Shown in pieces: positions 12,123 through 23,140 of a stretch of 64,000 bases of DNA. This DNA comes from Fagopyrum homotropicum (taxonomy: Eukaryota > Streptophyta > Magnoliopsida > Caryophyllales > Polygonaceae), in contig BSWB01000007.1 in the NCBI GenBank assembly GCA_033239125.1, positions 106,150,082-106,214,081 of the forward strand. Direction: 5' to 3'. The notes beneath the pieces are model-generated. The model saw nothing but the letters and a program-made list of their open reading frames with translations, was not told the DNA's origin and did not search any database. The position numbers and the translations under genes are program-made. How positions within the stretch are numbered: the first letter of the stretch is position 1; each line of letters begins with the position of its first letter.

Positions 12123-12600
12123 CTCAGGCATAAACCTAGCCCCTTTGCTCCCTCTCTCAGCTTTCAACAACTAGGCTCTTACACGTCAAATGTATTTTGA
12201 TTGATTTTTATGTTTTCAGTTGCACTCTACATGAGAAACTAGTAGTCTAGTCCTATCAACATGCATTTTTAAGTTGTATAAAAAATTCATGTTGTTTTTA
12301 ACTAGTTTGGTTAACTAGTTTGTCTGAAAGCCTAGGCCCCTGTTTTCAACTAGCTCAAACATATAAAAAGTCAACTACTTTGGTTTATTTTTTCAGTAAG
12401 AGAGATGCTATCTGATATAAAATGTTTTTAACAGATGTTGGGATGTTTTATTTATGGCACGCGTGTTATGGCTATGGACATAAAAACCCCACGTTATATT
12501 GAACATTTAAATCACTGGTTGTTTTTGTGAAACTATTAATGAAACATTAGTTTGTCTATAACATTGCTATTATCTTCTGTAATGATATGCTTCCGTTGCA

Positions 12601-14370
12601 GAAATGGGTTACAGAAATTAGGAAGGGAAAGGAGGTGGGTATTGAGGGTGCAGGTGAGAAGTTATCTTGAATTTGATTGAAATGCCTTTAATTTCCCTCC
12701 ATTCTTTGTAGAACATGATCTCCGGTTATAGGTTTTCCTTTGTATTGCTGAAAGATATTTAAAGGCTTATATTTAAGACGCTAGTGGTGGTGATTGATTA
12801 CTTGATATGCATTATATTTTCTTTATATCTGGAGGATTCTTATATTGACTTTAGTAGGAAGATCATCTGATTTGGGGTTTAAGGTTTCTAACTGGTGTGT
12901 TTTGGATGTCAACATTGTTAGATTTGTGAAGAGTAAGACATAATTATAATGTCTGTTTTTTAGGGCATTCTTGTATCTGATCCATAAATTTAGATTCATT
13001 TCACTAAAGTCGAGCTTCGCAACCACAAGACTAGGGCACCATATTTTGATCACTATATGTTTTTTGTTGGTGAAATTGACATTGCTATATAGTTTACTAT
13101 ATATCAATTTCCATTGGAAGATAATGATGTGGCATCATTCTCCTGTCTATGTTGTTTGTGTTCCTTGTCTGTGTCTATTTTCATGTAACATGGTTTATCA
13201 ATAACTTGTACTACTTCCTGGTGTGACAATGAGGTTATTTTGTCGGTGACTTGACGTCTTAATTTGGTTTACAAAGCTGATAAAAAAACATTTCAAAGTC
13301 TGCATGTAGAACTATAAAAACGGATGTTAAGCATTATCATTTTTGTTCTTTGAAACACTCTAATACTGCAAGCAATCTCATCCTCAATTTTGTTTGTTTG
13401 TCAATCAGAGAGTGGTAGGAAGCTCCCATTCATCCTCGTTTTCAATCTTCAGGTATAACATTGGATTTCTATCCAATAATAGCATGCAGGTATTAAAATG
13501 GACCCTCCTTGCCGTTTTTGTACAAAATCAAAGTGGTCTGACGACAATTTAAGTAAAAGTTTCTTGAACAATTCGTTTCAAGTTCCTCGCTTTTTCACAT
13601 TATGGTATGAAAGATGTTAATATGTTTGGTTCCTTTCATGTAGATTCCTGCCAAACCAAACTACATCATGATCATGTATTATGCTTCTGACAGGCCTGTC
13701 CAAAAGGATTCTCTACTCGAAAAATTTGTCACTAGCACATACACATTCCGTGATTCAAGACTTAAGCTAATTCCTAGCATTATTAAGGTAAACAACATTC
13801 GATATTTATTGATTTTTGGGTGCTTCCTTGCGGCATTCATCTGCATTTTCATTTTTTGATATCTTCAAGGATATTGGATGGTTAAACGAGCTGTTGGAAC
13901 AAAATCTTGCCTCTTGGAAAGGTTGTTACATGCAGATATCTTAGACAAGACAATTTCCTTGAGGTATATACCAATTGCTCTTCTCTTTTAAGGAAACAAC
14001 CCCTATTTGTTTCTGAGATATGAATATTTGCCTTGCTAGTTTTTACATAGTAAAGCAATAGAAGCAACTTTGACTCCACTAAGATGGTTAAACGATGAGT
14101 TCAATCCTCCAGGTTATGTTGTTTAAGTTTGCCAAACTAGTTTATGCTGCTTCAACCTTTGCTGTTTTTTGGCTCGCATGTACATATTGATTGCTAGTTC
14201 ACAAATCATGACACAAAATGGTGATGCTTTTATTAGACAATTATATAGCATTGTGTTTTAAAAACATCTCCAGGAATATGATGAACTCAAGAAGCCGATG
14301 CATAAGAAGCACAAGCTCATGGGGGAGACGAGTAGAAGAGAAGAAGCAGTAACAGTGGGGAGATGAGCAG
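12601..14370 (+). other. CACTA interior with exon-like pieces of uncertain origin
   Basis: Besides the EDR2-like exons listed separately, short blocks bounded by AG and GT occur: 12602-12650 (possible KWVTEIRKGKE), about 14044-14110 (SKAIEATLTPLRWLNDEFNPP) and about 14275-14366 (EYDELKKPMHKKHKLMGETS). I do not recognise them. They could be further captured exons or remains of the element's own genes. Confidence 0.35.
13409..13963 (+). pseudogene. Captured EDR2-like (DUF1336) gene fragment, three exons
   Basis: Exon 13409-13452 reads SGRKLPFILVFNLQ; exon 13644-13787 reads IPAKPNYIMIMYYASDRPV and continues through FRDSRLKLIPSIIK; exon 13870-13963 reads GYWMVKRAVGTKSCLL then, after a 2-nt deletion that shifts frame, VTCRYLRQDNFLE. 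All introns have GT/AG ends. This is the C-terminal DUF1336 domain of ENHANCED DISEASE RESISTANCE 2-like proteins, membrane-associated START/PH proteins that dampen cell death in plants. The frameshift and missing remainder of the gene make it non-functional. Introns are retained, so capture was at the DNA level. Confidence 0.9.
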
Positions 14371-14633
14371 AAGAGAAGAAGCAGTAATAGTGTGATCGCT
14401 AACTTTGTTGTTCTATTCTCAATTTGGATGTCAAGTTTGTGTTTCAATCTCTATTCTATTGCATTTCAGCATTCATTGTTCTGGATATTATGTGGAGATA
14501 GATGTGACAGTTGAAATCTTGAATAATCATCATGTTGATCATTCATTACTCAAATGATACAATGACAGTCAGCTACTTCATGTTGTTTGCTATGAATTAT
14601 GATTCAGCTTGTATTGAAGATTATTGTTGCAAC

Positions 14634-14958
14634 TACGGTTCTTTAAAGAACCGTGGTGTTTTTTTTAAAAAAATTTAGAACTAGGACCTCAGTTATTTAA
14701 AATAACCGTGGTCCGAATTCTGTAATTTTTTTTTTAAAAAAGATAGATTTGAGACCCCGGTTATTTAAATAACCAGGGTCCGACATATTAAATTTAAAAG
14801 AAAAACGTTTTTGGGTACCACGGTTTTTTGGTAAAACCGTGGTGCGAATTTTTTTACCTCGGTGACAATTAGCGAGGTCCGAGTAGCTTTACCTCGCTCC
14901 CGTTAACCACACTTTGAAAACCGGGGTCTCATGTACAAAAAAACCGAGGTCTACAACC
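14634..14958. repeat. CACTA subterminal repeats, right end
   Basis: At least five units of paired inverted words such as gaccccggttatttaaataaccagggtc and taccacggtttt...aaaaccgtggtgc, partner to 2055-2155. Many are themselves palindromic. They lie directly inside the CACTA terminus at 14959-14974. Confidence 0.75.
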
Positions 14959-15140
14959 CCTCTTTGTACTAGTGGTATACAAGTACAAATGTTGAATAAA
15001 ATGAGCGAATATTACTTGCGGAGTTAGGCTCGTCCCATCCCATTCCGTCCCGTCCCACATGGGACAAGGCCCGCGCGGGATAAAGAAAAATTATTCTAAA
15101 TCCAGTCCCGTCCCGTCCCATGCCCAGCTCTTTATTAGCT

Positions 15141-16049
15141 CATTATTTTCAAAAAAAAATTATGTTTTTTTTATTTCTGCTAATGAATTAAGTTAAAAAA
15201 AAACTCTTTAAATTTCACTATTTTGGTATATTATATCGATCCGGATATCTAAAAAAAATATAAACAAATCTTTTAGGTCATCCATTGGGTGAATAACATA
15301 TATCGATCCGGAAAAATCTGTCATTTTTCTCATCTCCCCTTCTAACTCTTACACATCGTCAAGTCTTTCACTCGTGTGTACCAGCAGAGAATACCTCTAG
15401 GGATCCAATTTTCTGTTCTTCTTTGTAAGCTATTCTAAAGTTCATGGCAAGCTTTTCACCACTGGGTTATTCTCAAGAATCAAACTTCCATCATTTTATT
15501 CTTATTCCACTAGTTAAATCATCTCGAGGAAGGGCACAATTTTTATCTTAAAACTCAAACTGATGTTGTGTCATGCAATGTAGATCTGCATGCATAGAAA
15601 TATAAGGTTGCTCTCTTTGTTGAAAAGGAGGTCTTTGTTGTTGTTGATTTTGTCGTGGTGATCTCCTTTGATCTCTTTGGTTCTCAAAACCTCTTCCGGC
15701 AAAGCATGTTTGTTTTTCACCTAGCATATGCTCCTCAATGCTCCTATTGTACCTTTGTGAAAAGGAGTTTGACTTCATATCTTTGGATATTAATAAAGGT
15801 TTATGTACCTTCATAGAACCTTTAGAGTTTTCTGGATTCTAGCGGTAAAATCGTCTTCTTCTTCTTCTTCTTTCTTTTTTTTTTTATAGAAAAGGGTCAG
15901 TTTAGTGCATTTTCTCGGGCAGTAGTTCTTAACCTAGAAGTTGAAAACTTCTAGATGTTGGATAAGTTATATTGATCAAAGTTTTCTTTTATGATCAAAC
16001 AATTGAGATCATACTCATACGGGATCAAGTGATATCGTGAACTAGACTT
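15141..16049. other. Intergenic DNA, no recognised gene
   Basis: AT-rich. An 88-codon open frame on the minus strand (15548-15814) is Gln/Arg-rich (RSPRQNQQQQRPPFQQREQ) but matches nothing I recognise. The second copy of the 76-bp repeat lies at 15423-15499. Confidence 0.5.
15423..15499 (+). repeat. 76-bp repeat, copy 2
   Basis: Diverged direct copy of 381-456 (ttgtaagctattctaaag ... cttccatcatttta). Confidence 0.7.
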
Positions 16050-16779
16050 GGCTTGATACCAGTAAGTCCTTTGGACTTACTTAGCTAGCTTTCTGAGTGT
16101 TTGTGTGGACTATGATAGTGATGTGTGATTTGTGTGTCTCCTAATTATAACTTGAGTAGGATGACATGATTGTTATTTGAGACCCAAGTGTATGTATAAC
16201 GGGTTGTGGCATCACTTCTCAACTCTGACAAGAGACTAGAAGGTTCTCCGCGACTAGCTCGGACATGGTATACGGTGAGATGCATATGATCTAGTCCTGT
16301 TGAATTGGAAGTGAATCACTTAAATAAGATAATAACCGGATTTTTGGGTAAGCATGTTGTGTGTTTATTTTTAGTATTGATGTGTATGTGTGCTATTTAG
16401 TACTTCTGATATTTAGTCTGTTAGCTAACGGTTTTTATCCGATGTTGTTAAATGTATTACAAGATAGGTTAGATGCAGAGTGATCCGGACGGGAGTTGTC
16501 AGCCGAGTTCCCCGTGCGTTATAGGACGGGATTTTGGTTTTCTATTATTTCAATCTTCTTCTTTTGCATTAGTTGTATGTGTATTATCGCACTGATGTAG
16601 TACTTGGCTGACATTCTTTCCTTGGGTTCATGGCATTATTGCATTTTCATACTATTCGGTTTTTCTTTATTTGTGCCTTGTTGTAAGATCCGGTAAGATT
16701 GTTGTCAGGCTAGGGTCAGGACCCACTGTGAAGTCCTAACCTGTAGTATCCAGGAGTTTCGAAAATTTGGGATGTTACA
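16050..16779 (+). repeat. Old LTR 3' portion related to element A, plus orientation
   Basis: Contains agtaagtcctttggacttac followed by ttagcta, like the reverse complement of element A LTR near 4150-4180. It ends with gtcaggctagggtcaggac and, about 80 bp later, gatgttaca, matching the end of that LTR (3343-3420 reversed). Internal regions are absent, so it is a solo or truncated LTR of a related Tekay-like family. The left edge is approximate. Confidence 0.65.
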
Positions 16780-17124
16780 AATAATGTATTGAGACTAGAT
16801 GCATAATAAATCTCCTTGATGAATCAACACCTCTCCTATGTTTAAGTTGAGATTATACAACTCAATTATTCTACACGGAGTTGATCAATTTGTTCTTTAT
16901 TTTGTAGGTCAAGTTACTTGTATGTGGCTAGCCTGAGGCTAAGTATAAAATTGGTTAGGATTTACTAGTCATTACAGTTGTGAGACTTTGACTATCAATA
17001 ATTAGGAAGAAGGTAGACTTCTATTGTATTTACTTTACCGTCTCTAATCTTCTAAACCTACTTCAACCGCTAACTGTTTGTTTTATACTATAAGCAATAG
17101 ATTTGTATTTGTATCACATGTCTA
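16780..17124. other. Intergenic DNA, nothing recognised
   Basis: About 345 bp without coding potential, repeats or motifs that I can identify, between the LTR fragment and the L1 poly-A end. Confidence 0.6.
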
Positions 17125-17189
17125 TTTTTTTTGGTAATGACTAGGGAATGTTAGATGGACATCCGTAATTTTATTTAAGGAAAAAATAG

Positions 17190-20100
17190 CTAACAAGGGA
17201 TAATCCTACGGGTCGCTACTCCGCGGGCATCGTTTTTCAGAAAATTTACAACAGAAAACGGAGGAGATTGAATATAAAAGTAGCCTAATGGATAAGTGGA
17301 AGCGAGGGATGCCATATGATCGGCAGCAACATTAGCTTCACGATAAATGTGTCGGATCTGGACATTCCAGTTCCTACGAAGGAAGCCTTGACACTATGAT
17401 ACCAGACTAAAGAGTGGATGGAAACTAGGTATAGACCGTTGAACCATGTCAACGATCAACTCCGAATCAATCTCCACAATGAGCTTACGGTAACCTTTCT
17501 CCCACACAAGATACAATCCCGAACAAAGACCCCATAATTCGGCCGTGGGCACCAAGCATGCACCGATATTCATGACGTATCCACAAAGCCATTGCCCATG
17601 CAGGTCCCTAAATAAACCCCCAACCGAAGAAACTCTGATGTCCCTATGAACCGTCCCGTCAGAGTTAAGCTTGATCCAACCCTCCTCCGGGGCAGCCCAC
17701 GAGATGTGCACCTCCTTGCTATTCGTCTTCGCCGTGTTGCTAGATAACTGCTTAGCACAGACAATGCTTTTTGTGTAAGTGGCGATCAACGCCACCCTAT
17801 TAGGAGTAAGAGTAGATGCACGGAATATTACCTCATTTCGCCACCTCCAGCACCACCATACAGTAACGGCAAAACAAAGATTCCATGGCATGTTGGAGGC
17901 AATGAGGTCGTCCCGAGCAAGATTGAAGGACAACCAAGTCTTCAAATCAATAGAGTAAAAATCCCCAACAAGCTCCATATCTAGGAGATTATTCCATACA
18001 TGACTCGCCACTGGACAATCACGTAAGACATGTAGCAAAGTCTCGGTGACACCGTAACAGAAGGCGCAGGAATCATCCTGAGCCACGTGGCGCCTAGCTC
18101 TCTCGGCGTTAGTGAGAATCGGGTCGAGGACAACTAACCACAGGAAGGAACGCATTCTTTGGGGTACCTTTAGTTTCCAAATCATCCTGCACAATATGGA
18201 CTAAGGCTCACGATTAATATTCAGTTGAATAGGGGCCATATATGCCGACTTGGTGGTATATATACCATTGCTTGACCTACACCAGGAGACACAATCCTGT
18301 TGGGAACTATCCTCCATAATAGTAAAGCTAGCAACCTTCATCAACGTCTGAGCAGAGATCACAATGCTAAACTTATCCCAATCCCAGCCAGCTCCATCAA
18401 TCCAATAGTCTCTCACGCGATCATCCAGCTCGACACCCCGAGGAAGCACATCATCATTAGACATCAAAGGTGCCTCCCCACACCACACGTCGGACCAAAA
18501 GCGAACAAGAAGACCATCGCCGACTACCCATTTAATACCCCTGGATAATATATTCGATTTGGCCCTAAGAAGACCTTTGAGGATGAAAGAACCCTTTTTA
18601 GTCTCACTACAATCAAAAAAGGATCTTAAGTCATGTAATCCGTACTTATGGATCAGTAGGCCAGCCCAAGGGGCCGATGCAGATTGGAAGAACCTCCAGG
18701 CCAGCTTCCCCAACCCCACAACATTAGCATCGGCAGCCGCCCTTATGCCTAAGCCCCCACAGTCCGTCGGCCGACAGATGTCCTTCCATGCCACAAGATG
18801 TATTCTCTTTTTATTATCAGTATCGCCCCATAAGAAAGATCGGCATAACTTATCCAGTTCGTTGCAGATCGCAACCGGGAGTTTGACGACTCTAGTGATG
18901 TACGAAGGGAAAGAACTGAGTACTGACTTGACTAGGGTAGTTGTACCGGAGAAGCTCAAAAACCGACCCTTCCAGGAAGCGAGTTTCTTCTTTGTTTTGT
19001 CCACAAGAAAACTGAAGTCGCTTTTAGACATACGGGTATGAAGGATCGGGAAGCCCAAGTATTGTCCGAATGCGGCAACAATCTTATACACTAATAGCGC
19101 TACGCATATCAGTAGTTACATTCGGGGAAAACGAAATTTGTGATTTAGCCAGGCTGACCTTAAGCCCCGAAGCCACACAAAAATCCGATAGGCAGTTCTT
19201 GATAACGGTAATATTAGTCACAGAAGCTTTGGCAAATAAGACGATGTCGTCTGCGAAAAACACATGAGAAAAACCCGCACTCCTCCGATTAACTTTAATC
19301 GGAAGCCAGCTATTACTATCGACGAGTTGTTGAATAGCGTGACCAAGATGTTCGAGACAAAGAACGAATATGTAAGGAGATAGAGGGTCCCCTTGCCGAA
19401 TACCACGTGTGGGATTGAAACATTCCGTGACTTCGCCATCCCACAAAACCGTCATAGATTGCAACCTAATAAATGCAGAGACCTATTTTTTCAAATACCC
19501 GGGAAGCCGATCAGATCACAAGTTTCTTCAATAAACTTCCAAGAGAGTCGATCGTATTCTTTCTCAAGATCGATTTTAATAGCCATCCACTGCTTACCGG
19601 ACTTCTTACGAACAATAGAGTGAATCAACTCTTGTACAATAACAACATTATCCTCGATCATTCTACCCGGAATGAAGCTACTTTGTAAGGGACTTACTAG
19701 ATAGTTCATAAGAGGTTGAAGCCTGGATACAATCAACTTGGAGATCAACTTGTAACTGACATTGCATAAACCAATGGGACAAAAACTGGATATGTGATCC
19801 GGGTTGCGGCACTTAGGAATAAGAGATATCAGTGTGTCATTGACACCACTAGGGAATACTCCAGATTCAAAGAAGAGTTTAACATACTCTAGCACGGACG
19901 GTCCCACCGTTTCCCATGATTTCTGGTAAAAAACCGCACTGAAACCATCACTAACAGGAGCCTTGAGAGGATGCATACTGAGGATACACTTCTGAGCCTC
20001 AGAATCCGAGAAGGGCCTGCAAAGAAAAACGGCTTCCTCCTGCGTAAGTTGGGGGAAAATAGATATGAACATACCAGAAGATACGGTGTTAGAGACCTCG

Positions 20101-21309
20101 GGGGCAAAGAGGCCCTTGAAATACTGTTGGGCGTTACGTTTAAGCAACTCAGGATCGGAAATCCAGATCCCTTCATCGGTTTTAATACAGTCAACCCGAC
20201 TGAACCATCTTCGTACTGTAGTGCTCACTTGAAAAAATGCCGTGTTCCTATCTCCTTCCACGAGCCATTTTTCCCTTGATTTTTGTAAACATAATAACTC
20301 CTCTTGATCGAGGATCTCTTCAAACTCGGACTGAAGAGAAGCCTGCATATCTAAAAGCCCTTGGGATAAGTTCTGCTCAATTTTACTTTGGATAGCAGTG
20401 AGTCTATCAAAGATAACCCTCTTCTTGACCTCAATCCTCCCAAAAGAAAGGTCATTCCACCTCAGAAGCCTAGATTTAAGAACCGAAAGTGCGCGACATA
20501 AATTGGAACTGTGACTGGACCAAGATTCGTGCACAACCGACTGGAATTCAGGATGCACTACCCGGGCGACTTCAAAACGAAAAGGCCGTTTTGCTTTATT
20601 CAAACGACGTTGGGGACAGAGTTGTAGAAGGAGTGGATTATGGTCAGAAGAGAGAGCCGGAAGGTTCCGGACCGAGGCCTCAAACCAGTAAAGTCTGGCG
20701 TCACCATTCATAAACACCCTATCCAGACGCTTGGAAATCCTCCTGTCAGATACATTTCCCCTGTTCCATGTGAATTGTGGCCCACTGAAACCCATATCGA
20801 TCAATTGCGTAGCGTCGACCCAATCTTGGAAAATGTTTGTATGTGGAGATAAAGATTTTGAGCTTCCACCAACCTCACTTATGTCGAGAACGCAATTGAA
20901 GTCACCCCTACTAAAACAGGACCCGTGCAATGTAATACGGCACTTTGTAGAGCGTCCCAGCACAACGAGTGACGACGGGGGCTGGGAGGGTTGTTCACCT
21001 CAAACAAATCAACTTCAATACTCCCAACCTTGACTAGTGCTTGGATAAAATTAATTTCCTTACGTTTGACAGTAACCGACAAAGTAACAAAATTCCACAG
21101 AAGCCAAATGCCACCTTCAAAACCAATGGCATCTACCCTCGTATAATCCGAAATTTAGATCGTACGCAAATATCCTCAGCAGTGTCTCCAAAAACTTTAG
21201 TTTCAAACAGTATCAATAACTCGATTTTATGACGGATGATCATGTAGTTCAGGGCCTTGAGGAACCGTCTATTTCCCGTCCCCCTACAGTTCCATAGAAG
21301 AACATTCAT
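17190..21309 (-). pseudogene. L1 ORF2: endonuclease, reverse transcriptase, zinc finger, RNase H
   Basis: Starts at the ATG at 21309 (MNVLLWNCRGTGNRRFLKA, the usual start of plant L1 endonuclease). The endonuclease C-terminal half has GDFNCVLD and SDHNPLLL. Frame is lost between about 21130 and 20963. RT motifs: KIDLEKEYDRLSW (family normally KxYD, here E before Y), GIRQGDPLSPYIFVL and the catalytic FFADD near 19240. A zf-RVT finger (CAFCYGV...HVLRDCP) and an RNase H domain (LNSDGTVHRD, TAELWGLCSGL, VEIDSELIVD) follow, ending at a TAG at 17190-17192. Frame breaks near 19470, 19090 and 18195 and a stop near 17394 leave it inactive. Its role in life was target-primed reverse transcription. Confidence 0.94.
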
Positions 21310-21311
21310 TG

Positions 21312-22455
21312 GGAACCATCTATTGAGGTGGACTCGGTTTCCATGTTGGATGAGAGGAGTTGAACGGCTTCGCCCATCTGAATGTCTCCGCGATCGGGCG
21401 GAACGGCATCAGGAGCAGAGGCTTAGGCAATGTCGATATCCATTTCAGGTGCAAGGGACCCGGCAGGCAAAGCTCCATTATCAACACTTCGAGGATTAGT
21501 AGAACCGGAGGGGAGGATGACACCTTCGGTAACCCTAGCAGTTAAAATTTGCTTGCCATGCGGAGTAGGGTTTTGGGTTATAGTGATGGGGTTGGTGGGC
21601 TTTTGATTTGACGTGGTGGATTTCTCTAGCCCACCAGTTTAGGCCGTTTGGGATTTTTCTGGGTATTATTATGGTTGTCAGCCGTCACTAATTCTACATT
21701 AATGGGTGACGTGATTGGTGGAGATTTATTGCTCTTACTGATTGGGGAGGTAATGGCCAACTTTTCAGCAACCGATACATTAATGGCGGAAACGGTGGAA
21801 CCGTTACTTAACGGTAGGTGTATCATCGGCTATAGCGAGGGATTTGTAGTGATTGTGTGTGGCTGGTGTTGGCGTTGCCGGTGAGCTAGTAGTAGTTGCG
21901 GCCTTAGACTTTCTGGGTTTCTGAGGGACTGACATCCAGGAGCCAAGAAATGGTGAATCAGTATTGGTGTTCGAGAACGAGGCCTGCTGCCCATTCGAAT
22001 TCTCCATGATGGTAGTAGCGGGATGTTCATTAGAAGGAACCGCCCTTTCAGTTTCGTTGGAAGGAACGGTTACGGCTTGAGGACACCTTTCCACACTGTG
22101 ACCATACAAACCACATCAATGGCAAATTGAGTGTAACCCCTCGTAGACAATGTGAACCTTGTTGTCACCAATTAGGATAGTCCCAATGAGCGGCCTATCC
22201 AATTCGATTTCGACGCAGACCCGAGCGAACTTTCCTGTGGTAGCATACATCGTATGAAGATCGACTTTAAAAGGAGTTCCTAGGGCAGAGGCTAAACCGT
22301 ACAATAAACCTTCATCGTACAGTTTCATTGGAAGATCGGATAGTCTTGCCCACGCAAAAATGGTACGCATGACGTCATTGTAAGGATTGAAGTTAGCAAC
22401 GATGGACGAACTGTAATATAAAAACCAAAGATTTCCCAAGGACCTTCTGTAAGGG
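21312..22455 (-). pseudogene. L1 ORF1, central and C-terminal part
   Basis: Continuation of the RNA-binding ORF1 protein. The DUF4283-type domain reads AWARLSDLPMKLYDEGLLYG, VDLHTMYATTGKFARVCVEI and VYEGLHSICH, followed by a CCHC knuckle (CGLYGHSVERCP) in which a TGA stop replaces one residue before the first visible Cys (22110-22115). The C-terminal tail is Ser/Pro-rich, frameshifted near 21800, and ends just before ORF2. The upstream half lies at 51968-52346 beyond element B. Confidence 0.9.
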
Positions 22456-22633
22456 TGATAGGTGATGGAATCACTATCATTTAGGGTAGTTTTTAGAGTC
22501 TTTTTATTGCATTAGTATCGGTTTATGCTACTAACTTCTTGATCCAGAAGAAGAAGATCAAAAGAAGCTAAAGAAGAAGTTATAAGCACTTAGGAGTGAA
22601 GATCGATCACGAAGCAAAGCTTCTGTTGCCTCA

Positions 22634-23028
22634 CTGCCCCTACGGGTCCTTGCAACCGCCCCTGCGGATGACGTTTCCACTGGAACGCTCCCTGCGCCTT
22701 CACCAGCACCGGCCATGAAGTGTGTCACCACCCCTGCGCCACTCCTTGGCGCCCCGGCGGTGACCTGCCCTGAAGAAATAAAGACTAGCTCCCCTGCGTC
22801 TCCTACTGCGCCCCTGCCTACGCCCCAACCTGGGAGCTGGAAGACGAAGAGGCTATGTCGACGCCCCTGCGTCGACATAGGGACGCCCCGGCGGCTTGAC
22901 ATCAGAAACGTCAGGAAGGCGAAAGGTCAGACGTTGAAGTGCATTAAAGATCCGCCCCAGCGGAATTGTGTAGCCGCCCCAGCGGTCCTGAAGAAGATCA
23001 ACCGATTCTGCCTAAACTGCCCCTGCGG
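22634..23028 (+). repeat. Phased CCGCCCCTGCGG arrays in B 5' LTR
   Basis: Word starts: 22634 and 22656 (22 bp apart); 22728 and 22749 (21); 22861 and 22883 (22, GCCCCTGCG then GCCCCGGCG); 22952 and 22974 (22, both CCGCCCCAGCGG); 23017 (43 from the last). Several more degenerate copies lie between. All sit upstream of the TATA box, i.e. in U3. Confidence 0.85.
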
Positions 23029-23130
23029 TTTAACGTTAGAAGCTTTACTCTGGCTGTTTACACCACCTTTATGGCATTTAAGGTGGCTGTTTTGGGCCGG
23101 CCATTTACTCCTATTTAGTGTCTGTTGTAG

Positions 23131-23140
23131 TATAAATAGG
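23131..23140 (+). promoter_or_regulatory. TATA box of B 5' LTR
   Basis: tataaatagg preceded by gtag, a good plant TATA box about two-fifths into the LTR; the same sequence is at 51135-51144 in the 3' LTR. It probably starts the genomic RNA. Confidence 0.7.

Larger units (their letters stand above)
3343..12183 (-). mobile_element. Element A: Ty3/gypsy chromovirus (Tekay/Del type), degenerate
   Basis: Order on the minus strand: truncated 5' LTR (10629-12183), gag (to 9432), protease-RT-RNase H-integrase with a chromodomain-like C-terminus (to 5885), 3' internal region with hairpin repeats, polypurine tract (5251-5262) and complete 3' LTR (3343-5250). Flanking 5-mers are tgtca (3338-3342) and cgtca (12184-12188), a target duplication with one change. 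The coding region carries many in-frame stops, mostly TAG, and at least one frameshift. The element sits in the CACTA element. The C-terminal motif IQWSRRGPEEATRETED fits the Tekay/Del branch. Confidence 0.93.
10629..12183 (-). repeat. Element A 5' LTR, truncated at its inner end
   Basis: Matches 3707-5250 of the other LTR and ends ctcttaca. About 360 bp equivalent to 3343-3706 are missing, together with the primer-binding site and the first part of gag. The junction shows the short shared run acca-tagctatcc, suggesting a microhomology deletion. It carries motif arrays at 11429-11508 and 12046-12122. Confidence 0.9.
2055..14974. mobile_element. CACTA (En/Spm-like) element carrying gene fragments, 5' end unresolved
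   Basis: The right end cctctttgtactagtg (14959-14974) is the inverse of a canonical CACTA terminus, CACTAGTACAAAGAGG. Both ends carry families of subterminal repeats of the type accccggttatNNaaataaccgtggt, as expected for transposase binding sites in this superfamily. I could not find a matching CACTA terminus on the left; it may be degraded or deleted near 1890-2050, so the 3-bp target duplication (gta would follow the right end) is unconfirmed. No transposase is seen. The interior holds plant gene fragments with introns and the younger retrotransposon A. Confidence 0.65.
1460..15131. mobile_element. hAT-like non-autonomous element, split by nested insertions
   Basis: A 9-bp direct repeat ttattagct lies at 1451-1459 and 15132-15140. 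Just inside are imperfect inverted termini: aggggtggaca on the left, and agagctgggca read inward from the right (8 of 11 match). Both ends carry the cccgtcccgtccc-rich subterminal DNA common in plant hAT-type elements. hAT elements normally make 8-bp duplications, so one base may match by chance; a MULE would make 9 bp but usually has much longer termini. No transposase is visible. The rest of the interval is an AT repeat and the younger CACTA and LTR insertions. Confidence 0.6.
17125..22455 (-). mobile_element. L1-type LINE, 3' and central part
   Basis: A plant L1 on the minus strand: C-terminal part of ORF1, ORF2 (endonuclease, RT, zinc finger, RNase H) and a 3' end with a short poly-A (eight T at 17125-17132 on the plus strand). 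The 5' part continues at 51968-52346, because element B inserted into ORF1. Joining the segments across one copy of the AAGGG duplication restores the ORF1 reading frame. The target-site duplication of the LINE itself could not be determined because its 5' end is outside the window. Confidence 0.93.

Noticed and set aside
13409..13963. Functional EDR2-like host gene
   Set aside because: Only part of the DUF1336 domain is present, the last exon is frameshifted, and the fragment is enclosed by CACTA subterminal repeats.
15548..15814. Gln/Arg-rich 88-codon open frame as a gene
   Set aside because: No known domain, no start or splice context, intergenic AT-rich DNA; kept only as a note.
22634..23028. 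The GC-rich words as a CpG island or restriction-site coincidence
   Set aside because: The copies share a 12-bp dyad pattern, recur at 20-23 bp, and occur in AT-rich surroundings in five elements; base composition alone does not give fixed spacing.
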